64,000 nt of DNA from Hominiventricola filiformis (GTDB lineage: Bacteria > Bacillota > Clostridia > Lachnospirales > Lachnospiraceae), in NCBI RefSeq assembly GCF_020686965.1, contig NZ_JAJEPS010000008.1:1-64000 (forward strand). The letters are read 5' to 3'. The translations under genes were made by a program, and so were the position numbers. The notes beneath the pieces were generated by a model, which saw only the letters and a list, made by a program, of their open reading frames with translations, had not been told where the DNA came from and searched no databases. Of this stretch, positions 8,458-18,567 are shown piece by piece (the first letter of the stretch is position 1; every line of letters starts with the position of its first letter).

Positions 8458-9882
8458 ATGTATGATGATGAAATGAGAAACAACGATACCGCGGAAAATA
8501 CCACGGAGCAGACGACTGAAGAGAATGGTGGTAACTACTACGATACCGGAAGTACTTATACCCATTATGATTCTTCCGAGGCCATGAATCAGAAAGCACC
8601 GAAGAAGAAACGGGAAAGAAAAGCAGGCGGATTCGGAAGAACCGTTGCAAAATGCCTGGTGCTGGCACTGGTATTTGGAAGCGTTTCCAGCGCAGCATTC
8701 ATGGGCGTGAATTATGTGGGAAATAAAGCCCTTGGTGATTCCGTTAATACCAAGGTCAGCCTGAATAAAGCAAATACGACAGTTCCGGCTACGAGTACCG
8801 CTTCTGCTTCCTCTGATGTGTATGATGTGTCTTCCATCGTGGAAAACTGTATGCCGTCTGTAGTATCCATTACTAATGTGGGTACGCAGGAGTTTAGAAC
8901 CATCTTTGGAAACTATGAGCAGGAGAGCCAGTCCAGTGGTTCCGGTATTATTATCGGACAGAATGATACCGAACTTCTGATTGTGACTAACAACCATGTA
9001 GTATCCGGTGCCAAAGAGTTAAGCGTTTACTTTAACTCTGACGGACAGGATGCAGATGAAGATAATGTAATCTCTGCAAAGATCAAAGGAACCGATGCAG
9101 ACAAAGACCTGGCAGTGATTGCTGTTCAGTTAAGTGATATCCCGGACGAGACTATGAGCAGCATTAAGACTGCTACTGTTGGCGATTCTTCCGCACTGAA
9201 AGTCGGTGAGCCGGTTGTTGCCATTGGTAATGCCTATGGATACGGACTTTCTGTTACTTCTGGTATTGTCAGCGCTCTGAACCGTGAAGTGACGGTACAG
9301 TCTGATGGGCAGGACATCACCAACAAACTGATTCAGACGGATGCAGCTATCAACCCTGGCAACAGTGGTGGCGCTCTTCTGAACAGTAAAGGAGAACTGA
9401 TTGGTATCAACTCCGTGAAATTTATTTCTGAGGATGTAGAGGGTATGGGTTATGCGATCCCGATCTCTGATGTGGAGAATATCATAGGTGATCTGATGAA
9501 CAAGACAACCAGAGATAAAGTGGAAGACGGACAGCAGGGTTACCTTGGAGTATCCAACTGTGTGGACGTTACCAGCGAAGTATCTCAGAATTATAATATG
9601 CCGACTGGTGTCTATGTACGGAAAGTACTGGATGGACTGGGAGCAGCCAATGCAGGTATGCAGGATGGAGACATTATCACAAAAGTAGATGGAACAACTA
9701 TCAGTGGATATACACAGCTGAAGGAACTCATGACTTACTACAAAGCAGGTGAGACCATCGAAGTAGTGGTACAGCGTATGGAAGGCTCTGAGTACAAAGA
9801 GGAGACACTGAATATCACCCTGAGCACACAGGATGAAGCGAGTGCACAGTCGCAGCAGCAGAGTCAGGACAGCGGCAAATAA
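8458..9882 (+). CDS. htrA: HtrA/DegP-type serine protease with PDZ domain
   Basis: 474 residues. A hydrophilic cytoplasmic N-terminus (1-60) with a Lys/Arg cluster is followed by one membrane segment (about 61-85). The trypsin-like domain carries the triad His180 (LIVTNNHVV), Asp near 217 (DKDLAVIAV) and Ser303 (NPGNSGGAL). A single PDZ domain (about 360-450) begins at QGYLGV and includes GAANAGMQDGDIITKVDG. It should degrade or refold damaged proteins on the outer face of the membrane. ATG 8458 follows AAAGGAGCG. The tail is Gln/Ser rich. A factor-independent terminator follows. Confidence 0.95.
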   Translation: MYDDEMRNNDTAENTTEQTTEENGGNYYDTGSTYTHYDSSEAMNQKAPKKKRERKAGGFGRTVAKCLVLALVFGSVSSAAFMGVNYVGNKALGDSVNTKVSLNKANTTVPATSTASASSDVYDVSSIVENCMPSVVSITNVGTQEFRTIFGNYEQESQSSGSGIIIGQNDTELLIVTNNHVVSGAKELSVYFNSDGQDADEDNVISAKIKGTDADKDLAVIAVQLSDIPDETMSSIKTATVGDSSALKVGEPVVAIGNAYGYGLSVTSGIVSALNREVTVQSDGQDITNKLIQTDAAINPGNSGGALLNSKGELIGINSVKFISEDVEGMGYAIPISDVENIIGDLMNKTTRDKVEDGQQGYLGVSNCVDVTSEVSQNYNMPTGVYVRKVLDGLGAANAGMQDGDIITKVDGTTISGYTQLKELMTYYKAGETIEVVVQRMEGSEYKEETLNITLSTQDEASAQSQQQSQDSGK

Positions 9883-9904
9883 ACAGAGATTGTAATCAAT
9901 TAAG

Positions 9905-9938
9905 AAGAGGAATTTCTGAAAGGGGATTCCTCTTTCTT
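9905..9938 (+). terminator. Terminator after htrA
   Basis: Stem AAGAGGAAT (9905-9913) with ATTCCTCTT (9926-9934) followed by TCTTT. Confidence 0.75.
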
Positions 9939-9987
9939 TGCGTTGCGGGAAATATATGTTACAATGAAAAAACGGAGGAAATACGTC

Positions 9988-10923
9988 ATGGTAAAGATTG
10001 ATCTGATTACCGGATTTCTTGGATCAGGTAAGACGACATTTATAAAAAAATATGCACGGTATCTGCTGGATCAGGGACTGAATATCGGAATTCTGGAAAA
10101 TGATTTCGGAGCAGTCAATGTGGATATGATGCTTTTGAAAGATCTGGAAGGAGATCATTGTGAACTGGAAATGGTGTCGGGAGGATGCGACGCTGACTGT
10201 CACCGGAGGCGGTTTAAGACAAAACTGATTGCCATGGGTATGTGTGGATATGACCGGGTGATCGTGGAGCCATCTGGTATTTTTGATATGGATGAATTTT
10301 TTGATATTCTGAGGGAGGAACCGCTGGATCAGTGGTATGAGATCGGAAGTGTGATTGCAGTCGTGGATGCGGGACTGGACTGCGGGCAGTCAGAAGCTGC
10401 AGATTATCTGCTGGCTTCTGAGGCGGCAGGAGCAGGATGCATCGTGCTCAGTAAGGTGAAGAACGTTTCCGCTGAGCAGACAGAGGCGGTAAAGGCGCAT
10501 CTTGAGCAGGCTATGAAGAAAGTCGGATGCAGACGGTCACTTTTTGGACATATCATTGCTTCCGACTGGGAACAATTTACGGAAGAAGATTATCAGAGGC
10601 TGATGAACTGCGGTTATGAACCGGCCAGTTATCGAAAAACAGATGCCGCCGCAGCATTTGATTCCCTGTTTTTCATGAATCTGGAATTGACGGCAGAAGA
10701 GCTGAAAGAAAGAACAGCGCGGCTGTTTGAGGAACCGGGCTGCGGTCATATTCTCCGGGTGAAGGGATTTGTGAAAGCAGAAGACGGAAGATGGCTGGAA
10801 CTGAATGCCACGCGCCGGGAGCAGACGCTTGCAGTCTCACCGGACGGGCAGGAAGTGCTGATTGTGATCGGCGAGCAGCTGTCAAAAGAGACAATTGGCA
10901 GAATTCTGAAAGGGAAAAATTGA
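9988..10923 (+). CDS. CobW/HypB/UreG-type GTP-binding metallochaperone-like protein
   Basis: 311 residues, COG0523-like G3E GTPase. Walker A is GFLGSGKTTFIKK near residue 8; the switch region has ENDFGAVNVD; the Mg-binding region is VIVEPSGIFD. The metal site usually written CxCC is here GGCDADCHRR, so only two cysteines remain. The C-terminal CobW_C domain contains GCGHILRVKGFV. Such proteins insert or deliver metals such as zinc. ATG 9988 is preferred because GGAGGA lies 9 bases upstream; earlier in-frame starts lack a site. It is placed just before pth and may be read with it, since only 61 bp separate them. Confidence 0.85.
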   Translation: MVKIDLITGFLGSGKTTFIKKYARYLLDQGLNIGILENDFGAVNVDMMLLKDLEGDHCELEMVSGGCDADCHRRRFKTKLIAMGMCGYDRVIVEPSGIFDMDEFFDILREEPLDQWYEIGSVIAVVDAGLDCGQSEAADYLLASEAAGAGCIVLSKVKNVSAEQTEAVKAHLEQAMKKVGCRRSLFGHIIASDWEQFTEEDYQRLMNCGYEPASYRKTDAAAAFDSLFFMNLELTAEELKERTARLFEEPGCGHILRVKGFVKAEDGRWLELNATRREQTLAVSPDGQEVLIVIGEQLSKETIGRILKGKN

Positions 10924-10984
10924 CAGCGAAAACAAAATCCCTTAGTATAAGGGAACATGAAAAAGAAAAGCTGAGGTTGAAACG

Positions 10985-11545
10985 ATGTATATAATTGCAG
11001 GTCTGGGAAATCCGGGCAGTAAATATGAAAAAACAAGACATAATATGGGATTTCGGGTGATTGATCTCCTTGCTGAAAAATATCATATAGATATGAATAT
11101 GAAAAAGCATAAGGCAGTGTGCGGAACCGGAGTGATCGAGGGTAGGAAGGTCATGCTGTTAAAGCCGCAGACTTTTATGAACTTAAGCGGTGAGAGCATC
11201 CGGGAAGCTGTGGATTTCTACAAGATTGATCCGGAAACGGAACTGATTGTGATCTATGATGACATTTCACTGGCTCCCGGTAATCTGAGAATTCGGAAAA
11301 AAGGAAGTGCCGGAGGTCATAATGGGATGAAAAATATTATCCTTCATCTGGGTACTCAGGTCTTTTCGAGAATTCGTGTGGGTGTCGGAGAAAAGCCGGC
11401 AGGCTGGGATCTGGCAGACTATGTGCTGGGAGGCTTTTCCAAAGAGGATGAAGCTCTTGTGAAAGAAGCCTGTGAGCATGCAGCGGAAGCAGCAGCCGAG
11501 ATTCTGACCGACGGACCGGACAAGGCGATGAACGACTTTAATTAA
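10985..11545 (+). CDS. pth: Peptidyl-tRNA hydrolase
   Basis: 186 residues, normal length. Releases peptides from stalled peptidyl-tRNA. The family motifs are all present: GLGNPGSKYEKTRHNMGF with catalytic His19, KPQTFMNLSGES, IYDDISLAPG with the conserved Asp, and GSAGGHNGMKN. It is followed after 11 bp by mfd, the usual pairing in Firmicutes. Confidence 0.97.
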   Translation: MYIIAGLGNPGSKYEKTRHNMGFRVIDLLAEKYHIDMNMKKHKAVCGTGVIEGRKVMLLKPQTFMNLSGESIREAVDFYKIDPETELIVIYDDISLAPGNLRIRKKGSAGGHNGMKNIILHLGTQVFSRIRVGVGEKPAGWDLADYVLGGFSKEDEALVKEACEHAAEAAAEILTDGPDKAMNDFN

Positions 11546-11556
11546 GGAGAGGTTTC

Positions 11557-14500
11557 ATGGATACTTTTTATGAACCGCTGCTGCAGATGGAGACGTTTGC
11601 TCAGATCGAGGAGGCGTTGAAAAAAGATGAGGGTCTTACGCTGGTCACTGGCTGCGTGGACTCTCAGAAAACCCATCTGATGTACGGACTTGGCCGGGAA
11701 TGGCCGGTTAAACTGATTCTTACCTATAGTGAACTGAAAGCAAAGGAAATCTTTGAGGAATACCAGAGTCTGAATGAAGATGTATTTTATTATCCTCCGA
11801 AAGATTTTCTCTTTTTTCATGCGGATATTCAGGGAAATGAACTGTTAAGACAGAGAGTAACGGCGGTGAGCCGTCTTCTGGGAGAACAGAAAGCTGTGAT
11901 TATTACTACACTGGATGGCTGCATGGATCCGCTTCTGCCGCTTGAAGTGTTGAAAAAATATGTAATGACGATCGGTGTGGGAAGTGTACTGGAGACGGAG
12001 GCCATGAAACTCCGGCTGGTGCAGATGGGCTATGAACGGGTTGGCCAGGTGGAGATGCCGGGACAGTTTGCCATCCGTGGCGGAATCATTGACATTTATC
12101 CGCTGACGGAAGAATATCCGGTTCGTGTGGAACTGTGGGATGATGAGGTGGATTCGATCCGGAGTTTTGATGCAGAGAGCCAGCGCTCCCTTGAAAATAT
12201 GGACGAACTGACACTTTATCCGGCAGCAGAACTGAATCCTGAAGAGCATCACTGTGAAGGCGTGAGCCTGCTGGATTATATGAAGCAGTTTCGCTCGCTT
12301 GTATTTCTGGATGAGGGCATCCGGCTTCTGGAGCGCGGTGAGACGGTGGAAAAGGAGTATCTCCAGAATTTTGAAAACCGTATGGAGAAGGGACAGATTC
12401 AGAAAAATCAGAAAAAAGAGATCTTCTCCTGTACGGAGATTCTGCATCGCCTGAACCGTATGCGCGGAGCTGCCCTTGCGACACTGGAAAATTCTGATCA
12501 TAGGCTGGAATTCAGGGGGCGCTACAGCATTGATGCGCGTTCTGTCCAGTCCTATAACAATCATTTTGAACTTCTGGTAAAAGACCTGAAACGCTGGAAA
12601 AAAGAAAAGTACAAAGTTGTGCTTCTGTGTGCTTCCAGAACGCGCGGAAAACGTCTGTCAGAGGATCTTTTAAGAGAAGAACTGAACGCATTTTACAGCG
12701 AAGATCCGGAACGTGTGGTACAGCAGGGAGAGATCATGGTGGTGCACGGGAACATCCGCCGGGGATATGAGTATCCGCTGATTCGTTTTGCAGTGATCTC
12801 AGAGACAGATGTATTCGGGCAGGAGCAGAAAAAGAAGAAAAAGAAACACAAAACCTATGAAGGCCGGAAAATTGCCAGCTTTACGGATCTGTCCATTGGA
12901 GATTATGTGGTACATGAGAATCATGGCCTCGGCATCTACCGCGGAATTGAGAAGATCGAGGTAGATCATACCATCAAAGATTATATGAAGATTGAGTACA
13001 GTAAAGGTTCCTATCTCTATATCCTGGCCACTCAGCTGGATGCGATTCAGAAATATAGCAGTTCCGAGGCGAATAAGACGCCGCGCCTTAATACACTCGG
13101 TGGATCAGACTGGAAGAAGACCCGTACGAAGGTAAAGGGCGCTGTACAGGAAGTGGCAAAGGATCTGGTGGAGCTCTATGCGGCGCGTCAGACAGAAAAA
13201 GGATATGTGTATGGGCCGGATACCGTCTGGCAGAAAGAGTTCGAGGAACTGTTTCCCTATGAAGAGACGGAAGACCAGCAGAAAGCCATTGAGGATACAA
13301 AGAGCGATATGGAAAGCGGCAAGATCATGGATCGTCTGGTCTGTGGTGACGTGGGATACGGAAAGACGGAAGTGGCGATACGTGCGGCATTCAAGGCTGT
13401 GCAGGAGAGCCGGCAGGTTGTTTATCTGGTGCCAACAACCATTCTTGCACAGCAGCATTACAACACGTTTGTGCAGAGAATGAAAGAGTTCCCGGTACGG
13501 ATCGATCTGCTGTGCCGTTTCCGGACACCTGCCCAGCAGAGGAAAACCATTGAGGACCTGAAGAAAGGTCTGGTGGATATCGTGATCGGTACCCACAGAG
13601 TGCTTTCCAAAGATGTGGAGTATAAAGATCTGGGACTTCTGATTATCGATGAGGAGCAGCGCTTTGGCGTGGCAGATAAAGAGAAGATCAAAAAACTTCG
13701 TACCAACATTGACGTGCTGACGCTGACGGCAACGCCGATTCCCAGAACCCTTCATATGAGTCTTGCAGGAATCCGTGATATGAGCGTTCTGGAAGAACCG
13801 CCCATGGATCGTATGCCAATCCAGACCTATGTCTGCGAATATGATGAGGAGATGGTGCGGGCGGCCATTCACCGGGAACTGGCAAGAGAAGGCCAGGTCT
13901 ATTATGTCTATAACCGGGTGGAGACTATCGCGGAGACTGCGGCGAAGATTCAGGCGCTGGTACCGGAAGCCAATGTGGCATTTGCTCATGGTCAGATGAA
14001 GGAACATGAACTTGAACGGATTATGTATGATTTTATCCAGGGCGAAATTGATGTGCTGGTGGCGACGACTATTATTGAGACGGGAATGGATATTTCCAAT
14101 GTTAATACGATCATTATCCATGATGCGGATAACATGGGACTCTCCCAGCTCTATCAGCTCCGTGGGCGTGTGGGAAGATCCAACCGGACAGCCTATGCAT
14201 TTCTGATGTACCGACAGAACAAAATGTTGAAGGAAGTCGCAGAAAAGCGTCTTCACGCCATCCGTGAATATTCCGATCTGGGAAGCGGCTTTAAGATTGC
14301 TATGAGAGATATGGAGATCCGTGGTGTAGGTACACTTCTCGGACAGAGGCAGCACGGCCATATGCAGGCGGTGGGATATAATCTCTACTGTAAAATGCTT
14401 AACGAGGCGGTGCTCCGCCTGAGAGGCGGAAAAAATGTGGAAGACGACGATTTTGAGACAGTTGCGGATATTCAGACGGATGCATTTATCCCGGATTCTT

Positions 14501-14925
14501 ATATCAAGAATGAAGCACTGAAGCTTGACATCTATCGGAGAATTGCCGCAGTGGAAAATAAAGAAGAGCAGGAGGATATGCTGGAAGAGTTGATTGACCG
14601 ATTCGGAGATCCGCCAACAGCGGTGATGAACCTGCTGGAGATCACACTTCTGAGAGGACTGGCACACAGTCTGTATATTACGGAAGTGAAGGCGCGTCCG
14701 GAGATGATTACATTTACCATGTATGAAAAAGCAAAAATCCGGGTGGATAAGATACCGGAACTTCTGGAACAGATGGGCGGAAATATGATGTTCCGGCATG
14801 CCGAACCGGCACAGTTTATCTGCAGACTCCAGGGAGGACGAAGAAGATTTTCCGGGACCATTCTGGAAATTACGAGAGAAGTGCTGGAAGAAATGTGTGT
14901 GCTGAGAGAAGAGGAGGAAAAGTAG
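11557..14925 (+). CDS. mfd: Transcription-repair coupling factor Mfd
   Basis: 1122 residues. Removes RNA polymerase stalled at DNA damage and recruits UvrA. Domains in order: UvrB-like interaction region (about 1-350), a short linker with a Lys-rich run (EQKKKKKKHK), RNA-polymerase-interaction domain (about 450-520, DYVVHENHGLGIYRG), SF2 translocase with Walker A GDVGYGKTEVA near residue 596, DEEQ box (IIDEEQRFGV), TATPIPRTL, and motif VI LYQLRGRVGRS, then the C-terminal autoinhibitory domain. ATG 11557 follows GGAGAGG. Its TAG stop overlaps the GTG of the next gene. Confidence 0.97.
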   Translation: MDTFYEPLLQMETFAQIEEALKKDEGLTLVTGCVDSQKTHLMYGLGREWPVKLILTYSELKAKEIFEEYQSLNEDVFYYPPKDFLFFHADIQGNELLRQRVTAVSRLLGEQKAVIITTLDGCMDPLLPLEVLKKYVMTIGVGSVLETEAMKLRLVQMGYERVGQVEMPGQFAIRGGIIDIYPLTEEYPVRVELWDDEVDSIRSFDAESQRSLENMDELTLYPAAELNPEEHHCEGVSLLDYMKQFRSLVFLDEGIRLLERGETVEKEYLQNFENRMEKGQIQKNQKKEIFSCTEILHRLNRMRGAALATLENSDHRLEFRGRYSIDARSVQSYNNHFELLVKDLKRWKKEKYKVVLLCASRTRGKRLSEDLLREELNAFYSEDPERVVQQGEIMVVHGNIRRGYEYPLIRFAVISETDVFGQEQKKKKKKHKTYEGRKIASFTDLSIGDYVVHENHGLGIYRGIEKIEVDHTIKDYMKIEYSKGSYLYILATQLDAIQKYSSSEANKTPRLNTLGGSDWKKTRTKVKGAVQEVAKDLVELYAARQTEKGYVYGPDTVWQKEFEELFPYEETEDQQKAIEDTKSDMESGKIMDRLVCGDVGYGKTEVAIRAAFKAVQESRQVVYLVPTTILAQQHYNTFVQRMKEFPVRIDLLCRFRTPAQQRKTIEDLKKGLVDIVIGTHRVLSKDVEYKDLGLLIIDEEQRFGVADKEKIKKLRTNIDVLTLTATPIPRTLHMSLAGIRDMSVLEEPPMDRMPIQTYVCEYDEEMVRAAIHRELAREGQVYYVYNRVETIAETAAKIQALVPEANVAFAHGQMKEHELERIMYDFIQGEIDVLVATTIIETGMDISNVNTIIIHDADNMGLSQLYQLRGRVGRSNRTAYAFLMYRQNKMLKEVAEKRLHAIREYSDLGSGFKIAMRDMEIRGVGTLLGQRQHGHMQAVGYNLYCKMLNEAVLRLRGGKNVEDDDFETVADIQTDAFIPDSYIKNEALKLDIYRRIAAVENKEEQEDMLEELIDRFGDPPTAVMNLLEITLLRGLAHSLYITEVKARPEMITFTMYEKAKIRVDKIPELLEQMGGNMMFRHAEPAQFICRLQGGRRRFSGTILEITREVLEEMCVLREEEEK

Positions 14926-15974
14926 TGAAGAAAAAATCAGGATGCTGGCTGATCATTTTGTGTATGCTGATTTCTCTTGCGGGATGTGGAAAGCAGGAGA
15001 CTGCTTTGATTACCGGTTCCGGAGAGACGGTTTCACAGAGCAGTGAGATGGCGGCTGTGACCGTGAATGATGAGGAGATCAGTCTCAGGGAGTGGAACTT
15101 CTATGTCCGTATGAATCAGATGCAGTGGGAGAAAGAGGAACTGGAAGACGAAGGGGATGAGATGTGGAGCCAGGAAGTGGATGAAGAAGGCACAACCCTG
15201 GAAGAAAGCCTGAAAGAACAGGTGCTCGATACCCTTATACAGACGCATATCATGAATCAGCATGCAGAGGAGTATCAGGTAAGTCTTACAGAAGAAGAGA
15301 CGGATAAATTGAAGGCGCGTGCAGATTCTTTTATGAAAGATTATCATGAGGCACTGCTTTCTTATGCGGGAGCAGATGCTGCGTTTGTGGAACAGATGCT
15401 GGCACAGACAGAACTGTCCGGAAAAGTGGCAGAAGCCATGACTCGTGATTTTGATCCGGGACTGTCGGAAGAAGATTATCGCAGGGAAGGAATCTGCTAT
15501 GTCCTGATCTCCACCACCGGACTTCGGGATGAAGATGGAAATCTGACTCCCTTTACAGCGGAAGAAGTAGCGGAGCGCACGGCACTTGCAGAAATGCTGG
15601 TGCAGAAATCCCGCGCAGCGGGAAGTCTGAAAATAGAGGCGGAAGCAGAAGGACTGACGCCTATCGAATCCAGTATGGGTGCGGAAAACGGATTTGACGG
15701 GCAGGAACCGCTGATGCTGGATGCAGCACGCCGACTGGAAGTCGGAGAGATCTCTGATCCGGTGGAGACGGAGGAAGGATGGTTCATCGTACAGCATACC
15801 AGTGACTATGATGAAGACGGTACCGAGTACTGGAAAGAATATCTGACAGAACAGGCAAAGGAAGAGGAATGCAGCAGAATCTATGAGGAATGGAAAGGGG
15901 CAGCAGACATTACATTTCATCAGGATGTTCTGGATCGGGTGGAAGTGAAGACTGTGCTGAAGGATCTGCTGTAA
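14925..15974 (+). CDS. SurA/PrsA-like peptidyl-prolyl isomerase lipoprotein (first of two)
   Basis: 349 residues. Starts at GTG 14925, which shares a base with the mfd stop (TAGTG), with GGAGG ahead; expression is probably coupled to mfd. Lipoprotein signal LIILCMLISLAGCG. A SurA-N-like helical region (about 45-180) is followed by a parvulin-like rotamase segment with YVLIST, SRAAGSLKIEAEAEGLTP and VGEISDPVETEEGWFIVQ, then a helical tail. It should assist folding of secreted proteins at the outer membrane face. Parvulin key residues are weakly conserved, so isomerase activity is uncertain. Confidence 0.75.
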   Translation: MKKKSGCWLIILCMLISLAGCGKQETALITGSGETVSQSSEMAAVTVNDEEISLREWNFYVRMNQMQWEKEELEDEGDEMWSQEVDEEGTTLEESLKEQVLDTLIQTHIMNQHAEEYQVSLTEEETDKLKARADSFMKDYHEALLSYAGADAAFVEQMLAQTELSGKVAEAMTRDFDPGLSEEDYRREGICYVLISTTGLRDEDGNLTPFTAEEVAERTALAEMLVQKSRAAGSLKIEAEAEGLTPIESSMGAENGFDGQEPLMLDAARRLEVGEISDPVETEEGWFIVQHTSDYDEDGTEYWKEYLTEQAKEEECSRIYEEWKGAADITFHQDVLDRVEVKTVLKDLL

Positions 15975-15977
15975 TGT

Positions 15978-16027
15978 GTGAAAGAACCGTGAAAAGAGTT
16001 GCTTATGACCGGAAAAAAGCATATAAT
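15978..16027 (+). promoter_or_regulatory. Promoter of the second foldase gene with direct-repeat box
   Basis: TATAAT at 16022-16027 and TTGCTT at 15999-16004 (17-bp spacing). Immediately upstream, GTGAAA occurs twice 11 bp apart (15978-15983, 15989-15994). Read on the other strand the box is TTCACGGTTCTTTCACA, close to the htrA box. Confidence 0.55.
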
Positions 16028-16060
16028 TAAGAGAAATGCAATAATCAGGAGGAAAAAATT

Positions 16061-17110
16061 ATGAAGAAGAGAACAGCGTGCCTGTTCGCTCTCATGCTTG
16101 CCATGACAACGGCACTGACCGGATGTACCGGAGTAGATAAATTGGACAACTCTGCGGAGGCTGCCAGTGTGGATGGAGTATCTATTCCTTTGGGGGAGGT
16201 GAATTTCCTGCTTCGCTATCAGCAGACTCAGATGTCCGCATACAGCAGTTATTTTGGTGAAGATTTTATGAATCAGGATCTGAGCGGAAGCGGAAGCATC
16301 TATGGTGAGACGGTAAAGAGTTCCATTGTAGATACTCTGGAAGAGTATTATCTGGTGAAGGCGCATGCAGAAGAACTGGGAGAATCTCTCAGCGATGAAG
16401 AGAAGGCAGCGGCGGAAGAAGCGGCGCAGAGTTTTCTTGATGCCAATGACAGTAAGACACTGACGGTTATGTCTGCGGACAAGGATACAGTTGCTCATGT
16501 ATTGGAGCTGATGGCACTTCAGCAGAAAGTATATGGCAATCTGGCACAGACCATTGATACGAATGTAGATGATGCAGAGGCAGCACAGAAGACCATCAGT
16601 TATGTGCGTTCTTCTACTTCAGGAACAACGGATGAAGATGGCAATACGGTAGAACTCACAGAAGAAGAACTGGCAGAGAAGAAGGATGTACTGGAGCAGA
16701 TCCGTGCAGAGGCAGAGGAAAGCGGAGACTTAAGTGCTGCAGCAGAGAATCATGATCTGACAGCTACAACCAGCAGCTACGGTGCAGACGACGAAAGTTT
16801 GAATGATACGATAAAGGCGGCTGCAGATGAGCTGTCTGACGGTGAGTATGCGGATATTGTGGAGGGAGATAATGCTTATTATCTGATTCATATGGATTCC
16901 ACATTTGATGAGGCAGCTACGCAGACCAAGAAAGAGAGCATTCTGGAGCAGAGAAAACAGGATGCCTATACGAATTGGGTGGATGGCCTGAAAGAGTCTG
17001 CTGAGATCACTACGAACGATGATAATCTTTCAAAAATTACATTTGAGAGAGTATTCAAAATGAAAGAAGATACATCTGAGGGTGATGCATCGAAAGGGGA
17101 GAATGAATGA
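16061..17110 (+). CDS. SurA/PrsA-like foldase lipoprotein (second of two)
   Basis: 349 residues, the same length as its upstream paralogue but clearly diverged. Signal peptide ends in the lipobox TALTGC. SurA-N-like segment begins ASVDGVSIPLGEVNFLLRYQ; a parvulin-like part follows (TISYVRSSTSGTTDEDGN, LSDGEYADIVEGDNAYYLIH). AGGAGGA precedes ATG 16061. It has its own promoter at 15978-16027 and its TGA overlaps the pncB start (ATGA at 17107), so pncB is probably translated by coupling. Confidence 0.75.
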   Translation: MKKRTACLFALMLAMTTALTGCTGVDKLDNSAEAASVDGVSIPLGEVNFLLRYQQTQMSAYSSYFGEDFMNQDLSGSGSIYGETVKSSIVDTLEEYYLVKAHAEELGESLSDEEKAAAEEAAQSFLDANDSKTLTVMSADKDTVAHVLELMALQQKVYGNLAQTIDTNVDDAEAAQKTISYVRSSTSGTTDEDGNTVELTEEELAEKKDVLEQIRAEAEESGDLSAAAENHDLTATTSSYGADDESLNDTIKAAADELSDGEYADIVEGDNAYYLIHMDSTFDEAATQTKKESILEQRKQDAYTNWVDGLKESAEITTNDDNLSKITFERVFKMKEDTSEGDASKGENE

Positions 17111-18567
17111 GCACTACAGCACAGAACTTAACACTGTTAACTGATCTGTATGAGTTGACCATGATGCAGGGATATTTCAAAAATCCGGTGCAGGAGACTG
17201 TTATTTTTGATGCATTCTACAGGAGTAATCCCTGTGGAAACGGATTCGCCATTGCAGCAGGCCTGGATCAGGTGATTGATTACATCAAGAATCTGCATTT
17301 CGCAAAAGAAGATGTGGATTATCTGAGAAGTCTTCAGATCTTTGATGAAGATTTTCTGAACTATCTGGAGAATTTTCACTTTACCGGAGATATCTATGCC
17401 ATTCCGGAAGGCACAGTTGTATTTCCGAGAGAGCCTCTGGTAAAAGTCATTGCTCCGATTATGGAGGCACAGCTTGTGGAGACGGCGATCCTGACAATCA
17501 TCAACCATCAGAGTCTCATCGCCACAAAGGCAGCAAGAGTTGTAAATGCAGCCAGAGGAGATGGAATCATGGAGTTCGGCCTCAGAAGAGCACAGGGTCC
17601 GGATGCCGGAACTTACGGTGCAAGAGCTGCCATGATCGGCGGATGTATCGGTACGTCCAATGTACTGACCGGTAAGATGTTCGATGTGCCGGTGCTTGGA
17701 ACTCATGCACACAGCTGGATTATGAGCTTCCCGGATGAATATACTGCATTTAAGACATATGCAGAGCTTTATCCGGATGCCTGCACGCTTCTGGTAGATA
17801 CTTATGACACACTGAAATCCGGTGTTCCCAATGCCATCCGTGTGTTCCGGGAGATGAAAGAGGCAGGAAAACTGAACGGTCGTTACGGCATCCGTCTGGA
17901 CAGCGGTGATCTTGCCTACATGTCCAAGGAAGCAAGAAAGATGCTGGACGCAGCTGGATTTGAAGACGCCGTGATCGCCGCTTCCAGTGACCTGGATGAG
18001 TATTTGATTGACAGCCTGAAGAGCCAGGGAGCAAAGATTACTTCCTGGGGTGTGGGAACGAACCTCATCACTTCTAAAGACTGTCCGGCATTTGGCGGTG
18101 TGTACAAGCTGGCGGCAGTAAAGACCGGAGAAGGTGATTTTGTTCCGAAGATCAAGCTGTCCGAAAACACAGAGAAGATTACCAACCCGGGCAACAAGAC
18201 TGTATACCGTATCTATGAGAAAGAGAACGGCAAGCTGAAGGCAGATCTGATCTGTCTTGTGGACGATCAGCTTGACGAGTCCAAAGATCTGACAATCTTT
18301 GATCCGCTGGAGACATGGAAGAAGACCCATCTGAAGGGCGGTACCTATACCTTAAGAGAACTGATGGTTCCGGTGTTCAAAAACGGAGAATGTGTATATA
18401 CCTCTCCGTCAGTCATGGATATCAGAAAATACTGCATGGAAGAGCAGAATACCCTGTGGGATGAAACTAGACGTCTTGTTAATCCGCATGAGGTATATGT
18501 GGATCTTTCTGACCGGCTGTATCGTATGAAGACGGATCTGCTGAATCAGATGCATCCGGGAGATTAA
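17107..18567 (+). CDS. pncB: Nicotinate phosphoribosyltransferase
   Basis: 486 residues. Makes nicotinate mononucleotide from nicotinate and PRPP in the NAD salvage pathway. Conserved parts: LLTDLYELTMMQGYF at the start, FGLRRAQGPDAG, GTHAHSWIMSFP with the catalytic His, and the phosphate-binding stretch SWGVGTNLITSKD. ATG 17107 overlaps the foldase stop. No terminator is evident in the 209 bp before spoVT. Confidence 0.95.
   Translation: MSTTAQNLTLLTDLYELTMMQGYFKNPVQETVIFDAFYRSNPCGNGFAIAAGLDQVIDYIKNLHFAKEDVDYLRSLQIFDEDFLNYLENFHFTGDIYAIPEGTVVFPREPLVKVIAPIMEAQLVETAILTIINHQSLIATKAARVVNAARGDGIMEFGLRRAQGPDAGTYGARAAMIGGCIGTSNVLTGKMFDVPVLGTHAHSWIMSFPDEYTAFKTYAELYPDACTLLVDTYDTLKSGVPNAIRVFREMKEAGKLNGRYGIRLDSGDLAYMSKEARKMLDAAGFEDAVIAASSDLDEYLIDSLKSQGAKITSWGVGTNLITSKDCPAFGGVYKLAAVKTGEGDFVPKIKLSENTEKITNPGNKTVYRIYEKENGKLKADLICLVDDQLDESKDLTIFDPLETWKKTHLKGGTYTLRELMVPVFKNGECVYTSPSVMDIRKYCMEEQNTLWDETRRLVNPHEVYVDLSDRLYRMKTDLLNQMHPGD

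Noticed and set aside
13105..14799. Minus-strand open frame of 564 codons opposite mfd
   Set aside because: Shadow of mfd, His/Cys/Ile-rich translation without homology.
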